Origin: B4-G1 sp964393895
GTDB lineage: Bacteria; Chloroflexota; Anaerolineae; B4-G1
Direction of reading: 5' to 3'
DNA length: 47,879 nt
Assembly (NCBI GenBank): GCA_964393895.1
Contig: CAYMWP010000017.1
Location: forward strand, 1 to 47,879
Shown here: positions 1 through 7,725 of the stretch, piece by piece
Layout of the letters: each line of letters opens with the position of its first letter
How positions within the stretch are numbered: position 1 is the first letter of the stretch
The notes under the pieces: model-generated
Told to the model about the DNA's origin: nothing
Databases searched by the model: none
What the model saw: only the letters and a program-made list of their open reading frames with translations
Made by a program: the position numbers and the translations under genes

Positions 1-166
1 GGGGACGTGGGGCCGTCTGATTGATCGGTGTGGGTGCTGCCAGCGCTAGTAATGGTGTCATAGTCAGCACCAACGCAACGGTCAGGAGAAGCAAAAAGCC
101 AGCCCGGCGCTTGGAGGCGGCGCGTGGTGGGCTGGCCTGAGAAAAGAGCAAACGGCGGCGGCTCAC
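1..166 (-). CDS. Secreted or membrane protein, N-terminal part only (cut by window start)
   Basis: Reading leftwards from a GTG at 166-164 gives a frame that stays open to the window edge. It encodes an Arg-rich start (VSRRRLLFSQ) and then a long hydrophobic stretch (GFLLLLTVALVLTMTPLLAL) followed by APTP, which looks like a signal peptide with a Pro/Thr-rich mature start. The best ribosome site is not at this GTG. A GGAGG at 225-221 sits 7 nt before an ATG at 213, and that ATG frame runs through an 11-C tract and stops at TGA 165-163. With 12 (or 9) C residues the ATG frame would join this one. The true start is therefore either ATG 213 with a tract-length change, or GTG 166 coupled to a 16-codon leader ending in ATGTGA. 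Function cannot be told from 55 residues. Confidence 0.6.
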   Translation of the reverse strand, partial: MSRRRLLFSQASPPRAASKRRAGFLLLLTVALVLTMTPLLALAAPTPINQTAPRP

Positions 167-186
167 ATCGTCACTCCGTGAATCGC

Positions 187-197
187 GGGGGGGGGGG
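187..197. repeat. 11-bp G/C homopolymer inside a start region
   Basis: Eleven consecutive G on the plus strand (C on the coding minus strand) lie 14 nt after the ATG at 213. The tract decides whether the well-placed ATG is in frame with the exported protein that follows. It may be a phase-variable switch or a sequencing length error. Confidence 0.85.
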
Positions 198-271
198 AAC
201 TAACTGTTTTCATTGTGTCACCTCCACAAGGTAAATGCGCGGTAGTAAGGCATATCATCCCACTGTCAAAG

Positions 272-300
272 ATTGTACACCATTTCCGTCGCAGATGCAA
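272..300 (-). promoter_or_regulatory. Sigma-70-type promoter for the gene starting at 213
   Basis: On the minus strand TTGCAT (300-295) and TACAAT (277-272) are separated by exactly 17 bp. Transcription would begin near 265, giving a leader of about 50 nt that includes GGAGG at 225-221. The rest of the 214-539 gap shows no convincing gene. Confidence 0.55.
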
Positions 301-539
301 AATTGGCCACGCGCGGCTCGTGTACTCGGCGGACTCGATTTGGCGTGCGGGCAAGACGACCACGGATAGAGAAATAGACGACGACGTTGCACTCTGGGTC
401 AAAAAGACACATCATTCGTCTAGGCGACACTCGTAATCGTGTATTTCCTCATCCAAGGTGATCTTCTCCGTTCAAAAGTCGTGCTCGACCTGGGCCGGCC
501 CGACTGGGCCGTCCGACGCCCCAACCTGGCGAAAAAACG

Positions 540-1229
540 TCACGGCGTGACGGTGGGAACAGGGGTAGACGGCGCCTCGACGAATTTGACCTCGCGAAAG
601 CCCAGCGCCAAAATCAACCGCAGCACGTAAAGCTCGGCGTTCTGCCGGGCCAGTTCCAGGATGCCGTCCTCCAGCGCCGCCTGTAATATCTCCTCCTCGG
701 CCGCCTGGCGGGCCTCCGTCTCCAGCGCCGGATTCATCCCGGTCATCCCTGTGTCCCGGTCGTAGACGTAGGACTTTTGATTGTTCAGCGTGGCGACGAG
801 CACCTCGACCGGCGGCAACGTCACTACCACCGTGCCATCCTCGGTGACGATGATGTCATCCTCCCCCATCTTGCTTAGGTCCACGCCGGCGATGACCTGC
901 CCGTGCGCCACCAGGATCAGCCGGTCGCCAAAGAGAAAGGCAAAAGGCCCCTGCCCCGATTCGGCGGTGATGACCTTCTCGATGGTGTAAGAGGCGGTCT
1001 CCAGGCGGCTGAGGCCACGCACCTCGTGGATGATGGTCATCGGGTCGGGGATGATGGTGGGCGTGGGGTTGACGATCTCGTCGAGCTGCTCCTGCAACGC
1101 CTGCTCGGCCTCCTCCAGGGGATGCGTCAGCTTTTGAATGGCGCCGAACAATGCGATCCCACCGACGACGAGGGCGATCAGGATCAGCAATAGGATAATC
1201 GTGTTGAGACTAGATTTCATCGGTTTCAC
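540..1229 (-). CDS. DUF4230 family membrane-anchored protein
   Basis: The protein has 229 residues. Residues 8-28 are one hydrophobic helix (TIILLLILIALVVGG), so it is probably anchored with the rest outside the membrane. The central part, with GQVIAGVDLSKM, the VVVTLPPVEVLVATLN stretch and KSYVYDRDTG, matches the DUF4230 pattern as I remember it. That family has no established function. The acidic, Gln-rich stretch after the helix (EEAEQALQEQLDEI) is probably helical. A second in-frame ATG lies at 1220. The start overlaps the end of the upstream O-antigen ligase gene by 20 nt, so the two are almost certainly co-transcribed and perhaps translationally coupled. The tail ends in a short Pro/Thr stretch (STPVPTVTP). 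Confidence 0.8.
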   Translation of the reverse strand: MKPMKSSLNTIILLLILIALVVGGIALFGAIQKLTHPLEEAEQALQEQLDEIVNPTPTIIPDPMTIIHEVRGLSRLETASYTIEKVITAESGQGPFAFLFGDRLILVAHGQVIAGVDLSKMGEDDIIVTEDGTVVVTLPPVEVLVATLNNQKSYVYDRDTGMTGMNPALETEARQAAEEEILQAALEDGILELARQNAELYVLRLILALGFREVKFVEAPSTPVPTVTP

Positions 1230-3234
1230 TCCTTGCCAGCCATTGCACCAGGCCCAGCGTCAGGAAAAAGACAAAGGCCAGGTCTATGAGGAAATAAGAA
1301 GCGTCCACCAGCCCGTGCGCCATAAAGTTGACCATCGAGGCCATCAGCCCCAGGGCCAGCGCGCGACGGTCGGCATCATCCAGATTACGCAGCGGCAGGG
1401 CCAACCGCCAGAAGGCGATCTGCAGCCATCCCCCTGCCGCCAGCCCCGCAATTCCCATGCGGGTGGCATAGTCGAGCAAGACGTTGTGCGCCTGCGCAAG
1501 ATCAGTCTCCTGCCAGGCGGCCGGCAGGACGTAACGGCTGCGATAGTGGTACAGGAAATTGTCGGGGCCTACGCCCAGCCATGGATGGTCGCGGAACATT
1601 GCCCAGGAGGAGCACCACAGGTGGAGGCGGAAGAAGAGAGTGCCGCTCTGCGTATCAAAGAGCGAGGCAAAGCGCGGCGTGCACAGGAGCGGGATGGCGG
1701 CTGCGGCCGCCGCGATCGCTCCCAGCGAACCCCACAACCAGCGTCCGCCCGCCAGCACGCCCAGCGCCAGCATCGAGAGCGGCAGGCCCAGCATCAGCGC
1801 CCCCTTGGAAAAGCTGAGCAGTATCGCCAGCCCCAGCGGAACGGCGGCCAGGCCATAGGCGACGCGGCGGCCGCGCAGAGCGCCGAACAGCGCGACGGCC
1901 ACCAGCAGCGGCAGCGCCCGTCCCAGGTAGAGACCCACGCTGTTGGGCGAGCCGTAGACGGAGCGCAGCCGGCGGAAGTCGTGCTCCGCCCTGATGACGT
2001 CACCGAGTGTCTGTCGCACCAGTTCGACGTCGCAGAACGCATACTGCACCAGGCCGATGAGGGCCACGGCTACGGCCCCCAGCACAAAGAAATCCACCAC
2101 CCGCCAGGCGGCCTTGCGGTCGAGCCTGGCCGTGCGCAGCATCGCGTAAAAGAGCGCCGGCTCTAAAATGAGCACCCGCAACTCGCGCAGCGCGACGTGG
2201 CGATAGTCGGCGACGAAGAGGGATGCGATGGCGACCAGCACAAAGAACAGGGCGGCGAGGTCGAGGGGATTGGGATCAGGGAATAGGGAGTAGGGAGTAG
2301 GGATTCGCCTTATTCCCCACGAGAGCACGCAGAGGAGAGTGAGGATCTCTACCATAGAGAACTCTTTGCCAAAGATAGCACGAGGGTACAGGTAGAAGGG
2401 CGCGGCGGCCGCGACGAGCGCCAGTCCCAGGTCGAGCCGCAGCAGGACGAGCGCGGCCAGCGCCACCCCCGCGACCAAAGTGAGCAGCGGCCAGGGAGAA
2501 AAGTAGAACACGGCAGCTATGAGTAGGGAGTAGGGAGTAGGGAGTGGGGAATAGGGTCTGCCCCCCTGCCCCTCCGCCCCCTTGCCCCGCCTCCCCTCTG
2601 CCCCTCCGCCCCCTTGCCTCGTCTCCCCTCTGCCCCTCTGCTCCATCGCTCCCCAAAAAATCACACCGACCAGGCAGGAAAGCGCCAGCCCCGCCAGCCC
2701 TGCCAGCGCCCAGCGGTACGCGGTCGTATCCGGCGTGCGGCTCGCGCTCCAGCCGACCAGCGGCCACTGATCCCATCCCCGCTCGGCGACGATCTCTGCG
2801 ACGTGCGGGCCGTCGTCCAGGCTGGAGGCGACGGGGATGGCGACGACCTGGGAGGCGCGGTCGGGCGAGGTGAGCACCAGGTAAGCCCCTCGTTCCTCCC
2901 TGGGCAACAAGTTGGCCGCTTCACCGTCCACGCTGACGAAAAAATAGCCCCGGTAGTCCCCCCGTCGCACTCGGAGCGCCAGTTCGGTGCCGGAGAAGGG
3001 AATAGTGACACGGTCGGCGCCGGCCTGACTGCCGGCCTCGCTGGGATTGGCCCCCAACTCCGAGAATTCCCAGTCACCCTCCCATTTGGCCTCGCCGGAG
3101 AGAGGCGTGTAGGAAACGGTGGTGGTCTGGAGCAGGAGGCGTTGTCTGGCGACCAGCACGACGCCGGCCAAGGCCAAGCCGATCAAGCCGACCAAGCAAA
3201 TGAACAGGATATCTCGTGGACGTTTGTTCATCAC
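1210..3234 (-). CDS. O-antigen ligase / polymerase family protein (Wzy_C type)
   Basis: This 674-residue polytopic protein fits the O-antigen ligase/Wzy-like family, which joins or polymerises surface polysaccharide on the outer face of the membrane. An N-terminal helix (residues 10-27) is followed by an extracytoplasmic domain of about 130 residues and then at least ten hydrophobic segments. The late loop contains a typical ligase stretch (DHPWLGVGPDNFLYHY) followed by QAHNVLLDYATRMG. Two low-complexity insertions interrupt it: residues about 197-238 (Gly/Glu/Arg-rich, then SPLPTPYSLL) and 310-323 (IPTPYSLFPDP). They are encoded by tandem DNA repeats at 2521-2644 and 2266-2307 that kept the frame open. 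It sits 15 nt after the upstream lipoprotein gene. The acceptor, whether lipid or wall polymer, cannot be deduced. Confidence 0.85.
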   Translation of the reverse strand: MMNKRPRDILFICLVGLIGLALAGVVLVARQRLLLQTTTVSYTPLSGEAKWEGDWEFSELGANPSEAGSQAGADRVTIPFSGTELALRVRRGDYRGYFFVSVDGEAANLLPREERGAYLVLTSPDRASQVVAIPVASSLDDGPHVAEIVAERGWDQWPLVGWSASRTPDTTAYRWALAGLAGLALSCLVGVIFWGAMEQRGRGETRQGGGGAEGRRGKGAEGQGGRPYSPLPTPYSLLIAAVFYFSPWPLLTLVAGVALAALVLLRLDLGLALVAAAAPFYLYPRAIFGKEFSMVEILTLLCVLSWGIRRIPTPYSLFPDPNPLDLAALFFVLVAIASLFVADYRHVALRELRVLILEPALFYAMLRTARLDRKAAWRVVDFFVLGAVAVALIGLVQYAFCDVELVRQTLGDVIRAEHDFRRLRSVYGSPNSVGLYLGRALPLLVAVALFGALRGRRVAYGLAAVPLGLAILLSFSKGALMLGLPLSMLALGVLAGGRWLWGSLGAIAAAAAAIPLLCTPRFASLFDTQSGTLFFRLHLWCSSWAMFRDHPWLGVGPDNFLYHYRSRYVLPAAWQETDLAQAHNVLLDYATRMGIAGLAAGGWLQIAFWRLALPLRNLDDADRRALALGLMASMVNFMAHGLVDASYFLIDLAFVFFLTLGLVQWLARSETDEI
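2266..2307. repeat. Degenerate heptamer tandem repeat, six units, inside the ligase gene
   Basis: Units read GGGATTG, GGATCAG, GGAATAG, GGAGTAG, GGAGTAG, GGATTCG. On the coding strand they specify the IPTPYSLFPDP segment. This is the style of short tandemly repeated repetitive (STRR) heptamers known from cyanobacteria. Confidence 0.8.
2521..2644. repeat. Heptamer array plus 32-bp C-rich tandem repeat inside the ligase gene
   Basis: 2521-2555 holds five heptamers (GAGTAGG three times, then GAGTGGG, GAATAGG). 2567-2644 holds a C/T-rich tandem of period 32: copies at 2567-2598 and 2599-2630 differ at two positions, and a partial third copy follows. The period is not a multiple of three, yet the reading frame stays open. 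Confidence 0.8.
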
Positions 3235-3249
3235 CGACTCGTCCCCCGC

Positions 3250-4806
3250 TCACCATTCCCAACGGACGGCCGTCGCGCCGCCCTCGGTGGTCAGTTGGTG
3301 CGCCTCGCCGTCCGGCAGTTGGATCAGATACAAATAGCCCTGGTAGACGACGATCAGCCGGTCGCCCCCCGGCCCCCAGGCGAGCTCTGGATAATCCAGA
3401 CCGATCTCGTCCTGGGGCGGAAAGAGCCGCCGCCGGTCGGAGCCATCGCGGTCCATCACGTACAGGTCGTAGCCGCTGGTCTGACTGACGTAGGGGCTGC
3501 GGGCGCGACCAAATATGACATAGTCTCCTGCGGGCGCATAGCTTGGCGCTGCCCACATTCCCGCCTCGCTGGCCAGCTCCGCCGTGAGCGTCCCGTCGGC
3601 GGCCAGCGCCCAGACGTCAAAGACGGGGCTATCCTCCGGGGCCTGGTCCGCCGGAGCCGGGCCGTGCAGCGTAGTGACGACGAATTTAGCCTCCGGTGAC
3701 CAACTGACGGTCGGCGTCCAGACCCAGGGGGCATACGTGCGATACGCGGGGAACTGAGCCAGCGGGGTCCGGGCGCCGCTGTAGGCGCGGACGACGCCGA
3801 CCTCCTCGGCGCGGGCATAGGCCAGTTTCGATCCATCGGGAGACCAGGCGTAGCTAATGCCCCACCAGCCATAAGCTCCACCGCTGCTAGAGTCAACGAC
3901 GCGACGCAGGCCCAGCAACTGCGCATCGCGGGCGCGGGGCCGGGCGACCCATAGATCGTTTTCCGCCTTCCAACCGGGGTTGCCCTCGACCGGCGCGCCG
4001 GTGCTGTAGGCGATGCGGCAACCACTGCCGGTCGGGGTGGATTCGCACTCGGGCGCCCAGCCGGCCCAGAGGATGTTTTCTGCCTCCAGGCGGACCGGCT
4101 CGGCGTCGGCAGCGGCGGTCTCGATCATCCACAGGGTGTTGAGCGGGGCGCTCTCGCCGGTCTCGGTGGCGACGCGGGTAAAGAGCAGATAGGAGCCGTC
4201 GGGAGAGAGCGAGAAGACACGCCCGTCCAGATCCCCGGTGTGCGTCAGCCGCCGCCGGTTGGGGCTGGTGGTCTGCATCACCCAGACGTTGTGGTTGACG
4301 ACGTAAGCCACGGTGCCGGTGATGACCACGGGCTCGAGTTCCGCCCGCGCGCCTGTTAGGATCAACTCGGCGCGAGGTTCCTGGAGTGTGACCTGCCGCA
4401 CGAGTCGCCGCTCGACCTCGACGCCGTCCTCGACGGTGATGCGATAGGTCAGTTCCTCGATCCCGGCTACGCCTGGCTCCAGCAGACGAGTCTCCCCGGC
4501 CGGGATGGAAGCATCGCGCACCGTTTGGCGCTCGAAGGGAATCTCGCGCTGCTCGGTCTCGCTGCGCACCTCGACGCGGGTGACGCGCACGGTCATTCCA
4601 TCCTCGACGAAGGTAGGCTCGACCGGCGCTACGCGGTCGTCCTCGTCGAGCGTGATGCCCGCCTCGGCCAGCAGGTCGCGGACGGTGAGCGCTTCGGTGG
4701 CGAGCGTGCGCGTCTCGCCGTCGGCGATGAGCGTGACATTGCGCGCGCTCCCGGAGGCGCACGCCGCCAGCAGCAGAAACAGCAAAAGAACACTCCGTTT
4801 GCCCAT
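3250..4806 (-). CDS. Lipoprotein with DUF348, G5 and TolB/WD40-like beta-propeller
   Basis: The 518-residue product starts with a lipoprotein signal (lipobox LAAC, Cys16). Residues about 22-75 resemble the DUF348 ubiquitin-like module (LIADGETRTLATEALTVRDL). Residues about 78-155 resemble a G5 domain. Both modules are typical of wall-associated proteins such as YabE and resuscitation-promoting factors. The remainder looks like a TolB/PD40-type propeller with repeated blade signatures (RRLTHTGDLDGRVFSLSPDG, ISYAWSPDGSKLAYAR, VSWSPEAKFVV). It may sense or scaffold at the wall; no catalytic motif is visible. It is first in a three-gene operon. No Shine-Dalgarno precedes ATG 4806, and TATAAT lies only 10 bp upstream, which suggests a leaderless message. 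Confidence 0.8.
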   Translation of the reverse strand: MGKRSVLLLFLLLAACASGSARNVTLIADGETRTLATEALTVRDLLAEAGITLDEDDRVAPVEPTFVEDGMTVRVTRVEVRSETEQREIPFERQTVRDASIPAGETRLLEPGVAGIEELTYRITVEDGVEVERRLVRQVTLQEPRAELILTGARAELEPVVITGTVAYVVNHNVWVMQTTSPNRRRLTHTGDLDGRVFSLSPDGSYLLFTRVATETGESAPLNTLWMIETAAADAEPVRLEAENILWAGWAPECESTPTGSGCRIAYSTGAPVEGNPGWKAENDLWVARPRARDAQLLGLRRVVDSSSGGAYGWWGISYAWSPDGSKLAYARAEEVGVVRAYSGARTPLAQFPAYRTYAPWVWTPTVSWSPEAKFVVTTLHGPAPADQAPEDSPVFDVWALAADGTLTAELASEAGMWAAPSYAPAGDYVIFGRARSPYVSQTSGYDLYVMDRDGSDRRRLFPPQDEIGLDYPELAWGPGGDRLIVVYQGYLYLIQLPDGEAHQLTTEGGATAVRWEW

Positions 4807-4816
4807 ATCGAGGCGG

Positions 4817-4822
4817 ATTATA
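4817..4822 (-). promoter_or_regulatory. -10 element (TATAAT), probably leaderless promoter
   Basis: TATAAT on the minus strand ends 10 nt before ATG 4806. The expected start point is within a few bases of the ATG, and the intervening sequence has no ribosome site. No clear -35 is visible. Confidence 0.45.
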
Positions 4823-4850
4823 CCACCAGAGTCAGGACAACGGAAGATTT

Positions 4851-4928
4851 GAAATGGGTGCGTTTCATTTCAGTAGAGACCCTAGACCTCGGAGGTCTTA
4901 CCCAACCCATTTGAAACACACCCATTCG
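4851..4928. mobile_element. Small palindromic insertion (MITE-like) with flanking direct repeats
   Basis: Inverted arms AATGGGTGCGTTTCA (4853-4867) and its near complement at 4912-4926 (14 of 15 match) enclose the perfect palindrome AGACCTC-G-GAGGTCT at 4884-4898. The element is bounded by the direct repeat AGATTT (4845-4850 and 4929-4934), consistent with a 6-bp target duplication. It has no coding capacity. Confidence 0.55.
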
Positions 4929-5012
4929 AGATTTATGAGTGTGAGACCTGAGAAAAACAGATTGTATGTGGACTGTAACCTTTCCGTAACTTATTCGCTG
5001 TACGACCCATAG

Positions 5013-5018
5013 TATAAT
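5013..5018 (+). promoter_or_regulatory. -10 element TATAAT before the first dockerin gene
   Basis: A perfect TATAAT lies about 50 nt upstream of ATG 5069. The -35 region (about 4990) is weak. The leader would carry the AAAGGAGG ribosome site at 5058-5064. Confidence 0.45.
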
Positions 5019-5068
5019 TGAAAAGCATGGGCGGGGAGCCCCAGATTCATCCTGTCAAAGGAGGTAAA

Positions 5069-6118
5069 ATGAAAGTGAAAATTTCTGGTAAGAGCATGAT
5101 CGTAGCCATTGCCCTCGCAGCATTGTTTCCCATTTGTGCAGCAGCCCAATCTCCCAATACCTATACTTCTATCACCGTGACGGACATTCTCTCCGGAGCT
5201 CCCGTCGTCGGCGGCACCTTTACCACCGATCTCCAGATCTCGATCTCCAACAGCGCGCTCCCCGAGGTTGGAGTGATGGGGGCCGAGGTTTGGATGCCCT
5301 TCGACTCGAGCATCGTGACCGTGAGCGACTGTGACGACAATCCAGCCAACGGCACTCAAGTCGAGATCAAGAATGACTTTTTCGATGGAGATCTCGTGGT
5401 CGGTGCCAACGAGGTCATAGTCGGCGCCATGCCCGCCACAGCGCCGGCCGCTTGCACCGCCGCCGGCGCCTGCGTTCACGTAGCCGTCAGTCATACCGGC
5501 GGGAGCGGGCCGGTGACCAACGCGACGGGGAGTGTGGCAACCATTACCTGGGCTGGGCTGACGACCGGCTCTCCGGCTATCAGCATCGCAGCCGGCTCTG
5601 TCCTCTCTGACTCTGACGGTCAGCCTATCCCCATCAACACTACCTCTATACCCGACATCACTGTGGTTGACGCTGGCGCGATCGAGGGCGTCGTACAGCG
5701 GCAGGGAACGCAGCCCGGTCACACCGGCTCACAGGTCATCGCCATCGCGGTGGACAGTGGAGTGGTAGCTACAGCCACGACTGTCGCCGACGATAGTTTC
5801 AGTCTGGCGGTTCCAGTGAGCAGCGCCTATACCGTCAATGCCAGTTATCCCGGTTACCTCCAGTCACAGAAAAGCTCTGTCTACGTCGTGGGCGCTAACG
5901 TGGACATTGGTCTGACAGAGCTGGTGGGAGGCGACGTCAACGCCGATAACTGCATCAACATTCTGGACATTGTGTCTGTCATCGGCAAGTTTGGCGATAG
6001 TGGACTGCCTGCCAGCGACCCGCAAGACATCAACGACGATGGGACGGTCAACATCTTTGACCTGACGATTTCCGCCGGCAATTTTGGGCGTTGCGGGCCG
6101 ACGCCCTGGGCTCCATAG
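5069..6118 (+). CDS. Secreted cohesin-like / dockerin type I protein
   Basis: ATG 5069 is preceded by AAAGGAGGTAAA and gives a 349-residue protein with a clean signal peptide (residues 1-26, ending PICAAAQ). Residues about 29-190 resemble a cohesin-type beta-sandwich. Residues about 205-285 look like a carboxypeptidase-regulatory or CNA-B fold (GSQVIAIAVDSG, YTVNASYPGYLQS). The C-terminus, about 287-342, is a dockerin type I domain with two calcium loops: DVNADNCINILDIVSVIGKF and DINDDGTVNIFDLTISAGNF. Dockerins bind cohesins on other proteins, so this protein could be docked on the anchored cohesins encoded downstream. No catalytic domain is seen. An upstream in-frame start at 5018 is rejected because it overlaps the -10. 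Confidence 0.85.
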   Translation: MKVKISGKSMIVAIALAALFPICAAAQSPNTYTSITVTDILSGAPVVGGTFTTDLQISISNSALPEVGVMGAEVWMPFDSSIVTVSDCDDNPANGTQVEIKNDFFDGDLVVGANEVIVGAMPATAPAACTAAGACVHVAVSHTGGSGPVTNATGSVATITWAGLTTGSPAISIAAGSVLSDSDGQPIPINTTSIPDITVVDAGAIEGVVQRQGTQPGHTGSQVIAIAVDSGVVATATTVADDSFSLAVPVSSAYTVNASYPGYLQSQKSSVYVVGANVDIGLTELVGGDVNADNCINILDIVSVIGKFGDSGLPASDPQDINDDGTVNIFDLTISAGNFGRCGPTPWAP

Positions 6119-6158
6119 AAACCGCTCGTCGCAAATGACCCTGGCTCACTCACCACAG

Positions 6159-6191
6159 NNNNNNNNNNGGGGGGGGGGGGGGGGGGGGGGG
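6159..6191. other. Assembly gap (10 N) followed by a 23-G run
   Basis: N bases fill 6159-6168 and G fills 6169-6191. The gap length is likely arbitrary, so distances between the two dockerin genes are unreliable. The G run may be real sequence that stopped the read, or an artefact of the gap edge. Confidence 0.95.
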
Positions 6192-6336
6192 AATCGAAAG
6201 ACCCTCTGTGACTCTGTGGCGCGGGAACTGCCGGGGTGAGATTCTCTTCTCAAAAATTTGGGGGAAAAGGACGGAATGCCATTCCGCCTTACATTACCCC
6301 GGTTTATTGAGATGATACGGGTGAGACATAGCGGAC

Positions 6337-6365
6337 TTGACAACTAGTCGCTGCCAGACTACAAT
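6337..6365 (+). promoter_or_regulatory. Strong sigma-70-type promoter
   Basis: TTGACA (6337-6342) and TACAAT (6360-6365) are separated by 17 bp. The start point near 6372 excludes the GTG at 6366 as translation start and supports ATG 6405. Confidence 0.75.
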
Positions 6366-6404
6366 GTGAGATGCAAATGGTTGCCAATATGGGGTGTAGC
6401 GACA

Positions 6405-7514
6405 ATGATAATTGTGAACTGGTCGAAAGATCTGCGTCCTGCCGTTATCACGCTATGCCTGGTGCTCGTTGTCCAAGTCCCTGCCCCAGCACAGAGTGCG
6501 TCTGCTACGACTGATCTGCGCTTTGATCCGACCACCGTCGAAATGGCGGCGCAAGAAACAGTGACGCTCGCGCTCTGGGTGGATCAGGTCGAGAATCTCC
6601 ATCGCGTCGAGTTGCACGTGGACTATGACCCGGCGAGCCTGGAGGTGCAAGACGCCAACCCCGACCTCGTGAGCGTGCAAATCGAACCCGGCCCTCTCTT
6701 CTGCGCCACCTGTACCCTGTGGAACGAGGCCGCCAACGGACGAATCCACTTTGTCGCTCAGAGAGACCACGACGGCCCATTTTCGGGCGATGGCATCGCG
6801 GCTTACGTCACCTTCCTGCTCACGGCGACCGAGCCTGCCACCTACACCGTCTCATTCGATCAGGCGACGACCCGGATCTTTGACAACGCAGGTGAACCCA
6901 TAGCCGTAGCGCAATTCACCGACGCCGTACTGAGCCTGCCGCCGCCGTTGGTCACCCTGACCGGCTGGCTCACCCGCGAGGGATGGAATAGCCACGAACG
7001 TTCAGCGGCTAACGCGGTTCTCTACCCGGCCGCCGCTCCTTACGAGCCTATTTCCTGGGGAAGCGCCTGCAGCGACGGACGAGGCGACTTTGCTTTGGAG
7101 ATTGCGGAGCGGTTGCAACCTCCTCCGCCCGATATTCTGCCCTCGGGCGACCCACCCACTTTGACCACCTGCGCATCCCGGTGGGCCTTTGTACGGCTCG
7201 ACTTTACCAACTATTTGGACGAGTGTTATTGGAAGTGCGCCGATGGTGACGTGCGACACACCGGCTGGCACGACCTGGAAGGGGGCGACGTCAACGAGGA
7301 TGGCTGTATCAACATCCTCGACATTGTGCGGATCATCGGTGAGTTTGGAGAGGCGGTGGAATCGCCCTGCTACTTGCCCAGCACGGAATGCCCGCTTGCT
7401 TCACCGCCCCCCAACACCGCGCCGGCGTGCGATCTCAACGGCGACTGCCGGGTCAACATTCTCGATCTGACCCAGGCCGCCGGGAACTTTGGCCTGTGCA
7501 GCAATTGTCCTTGA
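6405..7514 (+). CDS. Secreted cohesin-domain / dockerin type I protein
   Basis: The 369-residue product begins at ATG 6405, about 33 nt after the predicted start of transcription; a longer frame from GTG 6366 would begin inside the promoter. Residues 1-32 form a signal peptide (ending VPAPAQSA). Residues about 35-180 are cohesin-like, with VELHVDYDPASLEVQDANPD closely resembling the next two proteins. A Cys-containing middle part of about 100 residues is unassigned. The C-terminal dockerin (about 294-365) has loops DVNEDGCINILDIVRIIGEF and DLNGDCRVNILDLTQAAGNF, separated by a Pro-rich insert with two Cys. Several extra Cys in the tail may form disulfides. It is probably a wall-attached scaffold or adaptor. 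Confidence 0.85.
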   Translation: MIIVNWSKDLRPAVITLCLVLVVQVPAPAQSASATTDLRFDPTTVEMAAQETVTLALWVDQVENLHRVELHVDYDPASLEVQDANPDLVSVQIEPGPLFCATCTLWNEAANGRIHFVAQRDHDGPFSGDGIAAYVTFLLTATEPATYTVSFDQATTRIFDNAGEPIAVAQFTDAVLSLPPPLVTLTGWLTREGWNSHERSAANAVLYPAAAPYEPISWGSACSDGRGDFALEIAERLQPPPPDILPSGDPPTLTTCASRWAFVRLDFTNYLDECYWKCADGDVRHTGWHDLEGGDVNEDGCINILDIVRIIGEFGEAVESPCYLPSTECPLASPPPNTAPACDLNGDCRVNILDLTQAAGNFGLCSNCP

Positions 7515-7725
7515 AGAAATGAGGTTTTCTGGCGGTTTGCTACCGGGCACTTTTGCCAAGTTTATGATTAGAGATTCAGAGACGCACAGAGGTTTTTTGA
7601 GAGAATCCATCAGTGTAAAGTGGCGCTTTCGTCAAATTGTCTAAATTTCAACGTTTCTGTGTAACTGTTTTTGACAGCTCTGAAAAAGTATCCGGTAGTG
7701 AATCTGGCAGCTTTATCTGAACAGC

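Noticed and set aside
1138..2166. Long plus-strand open frame opposite the ligase gene
   Set aside because: Composition is Arg/Gln-rich with no domain pattern; the minus-strand frame is a clear membrane protein.
5018..5068. Upstream in-frame start for the first dockerin gene
   Set aside because: It begins inside the -10 element; ATG 5069 has a strong ribosome site and starts a clean signal peptide.
6169..6191. G-quadruplex or regulatory G tract
   Set aside because: It borders an N gap, so an assembly artefact cannot be excluded.
6366..6404. GTG start for the second dockerin gene
   Set aside because: It abuts the -10 of a near-consensus promoter, so it would not be transcribed as coding sequence.
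7565..7600. Possible repeat related to the CTCTGTG stretch at 6200-6220
   Set aside because: Resemblance is limited to short words and I could not define repeat boundaries.
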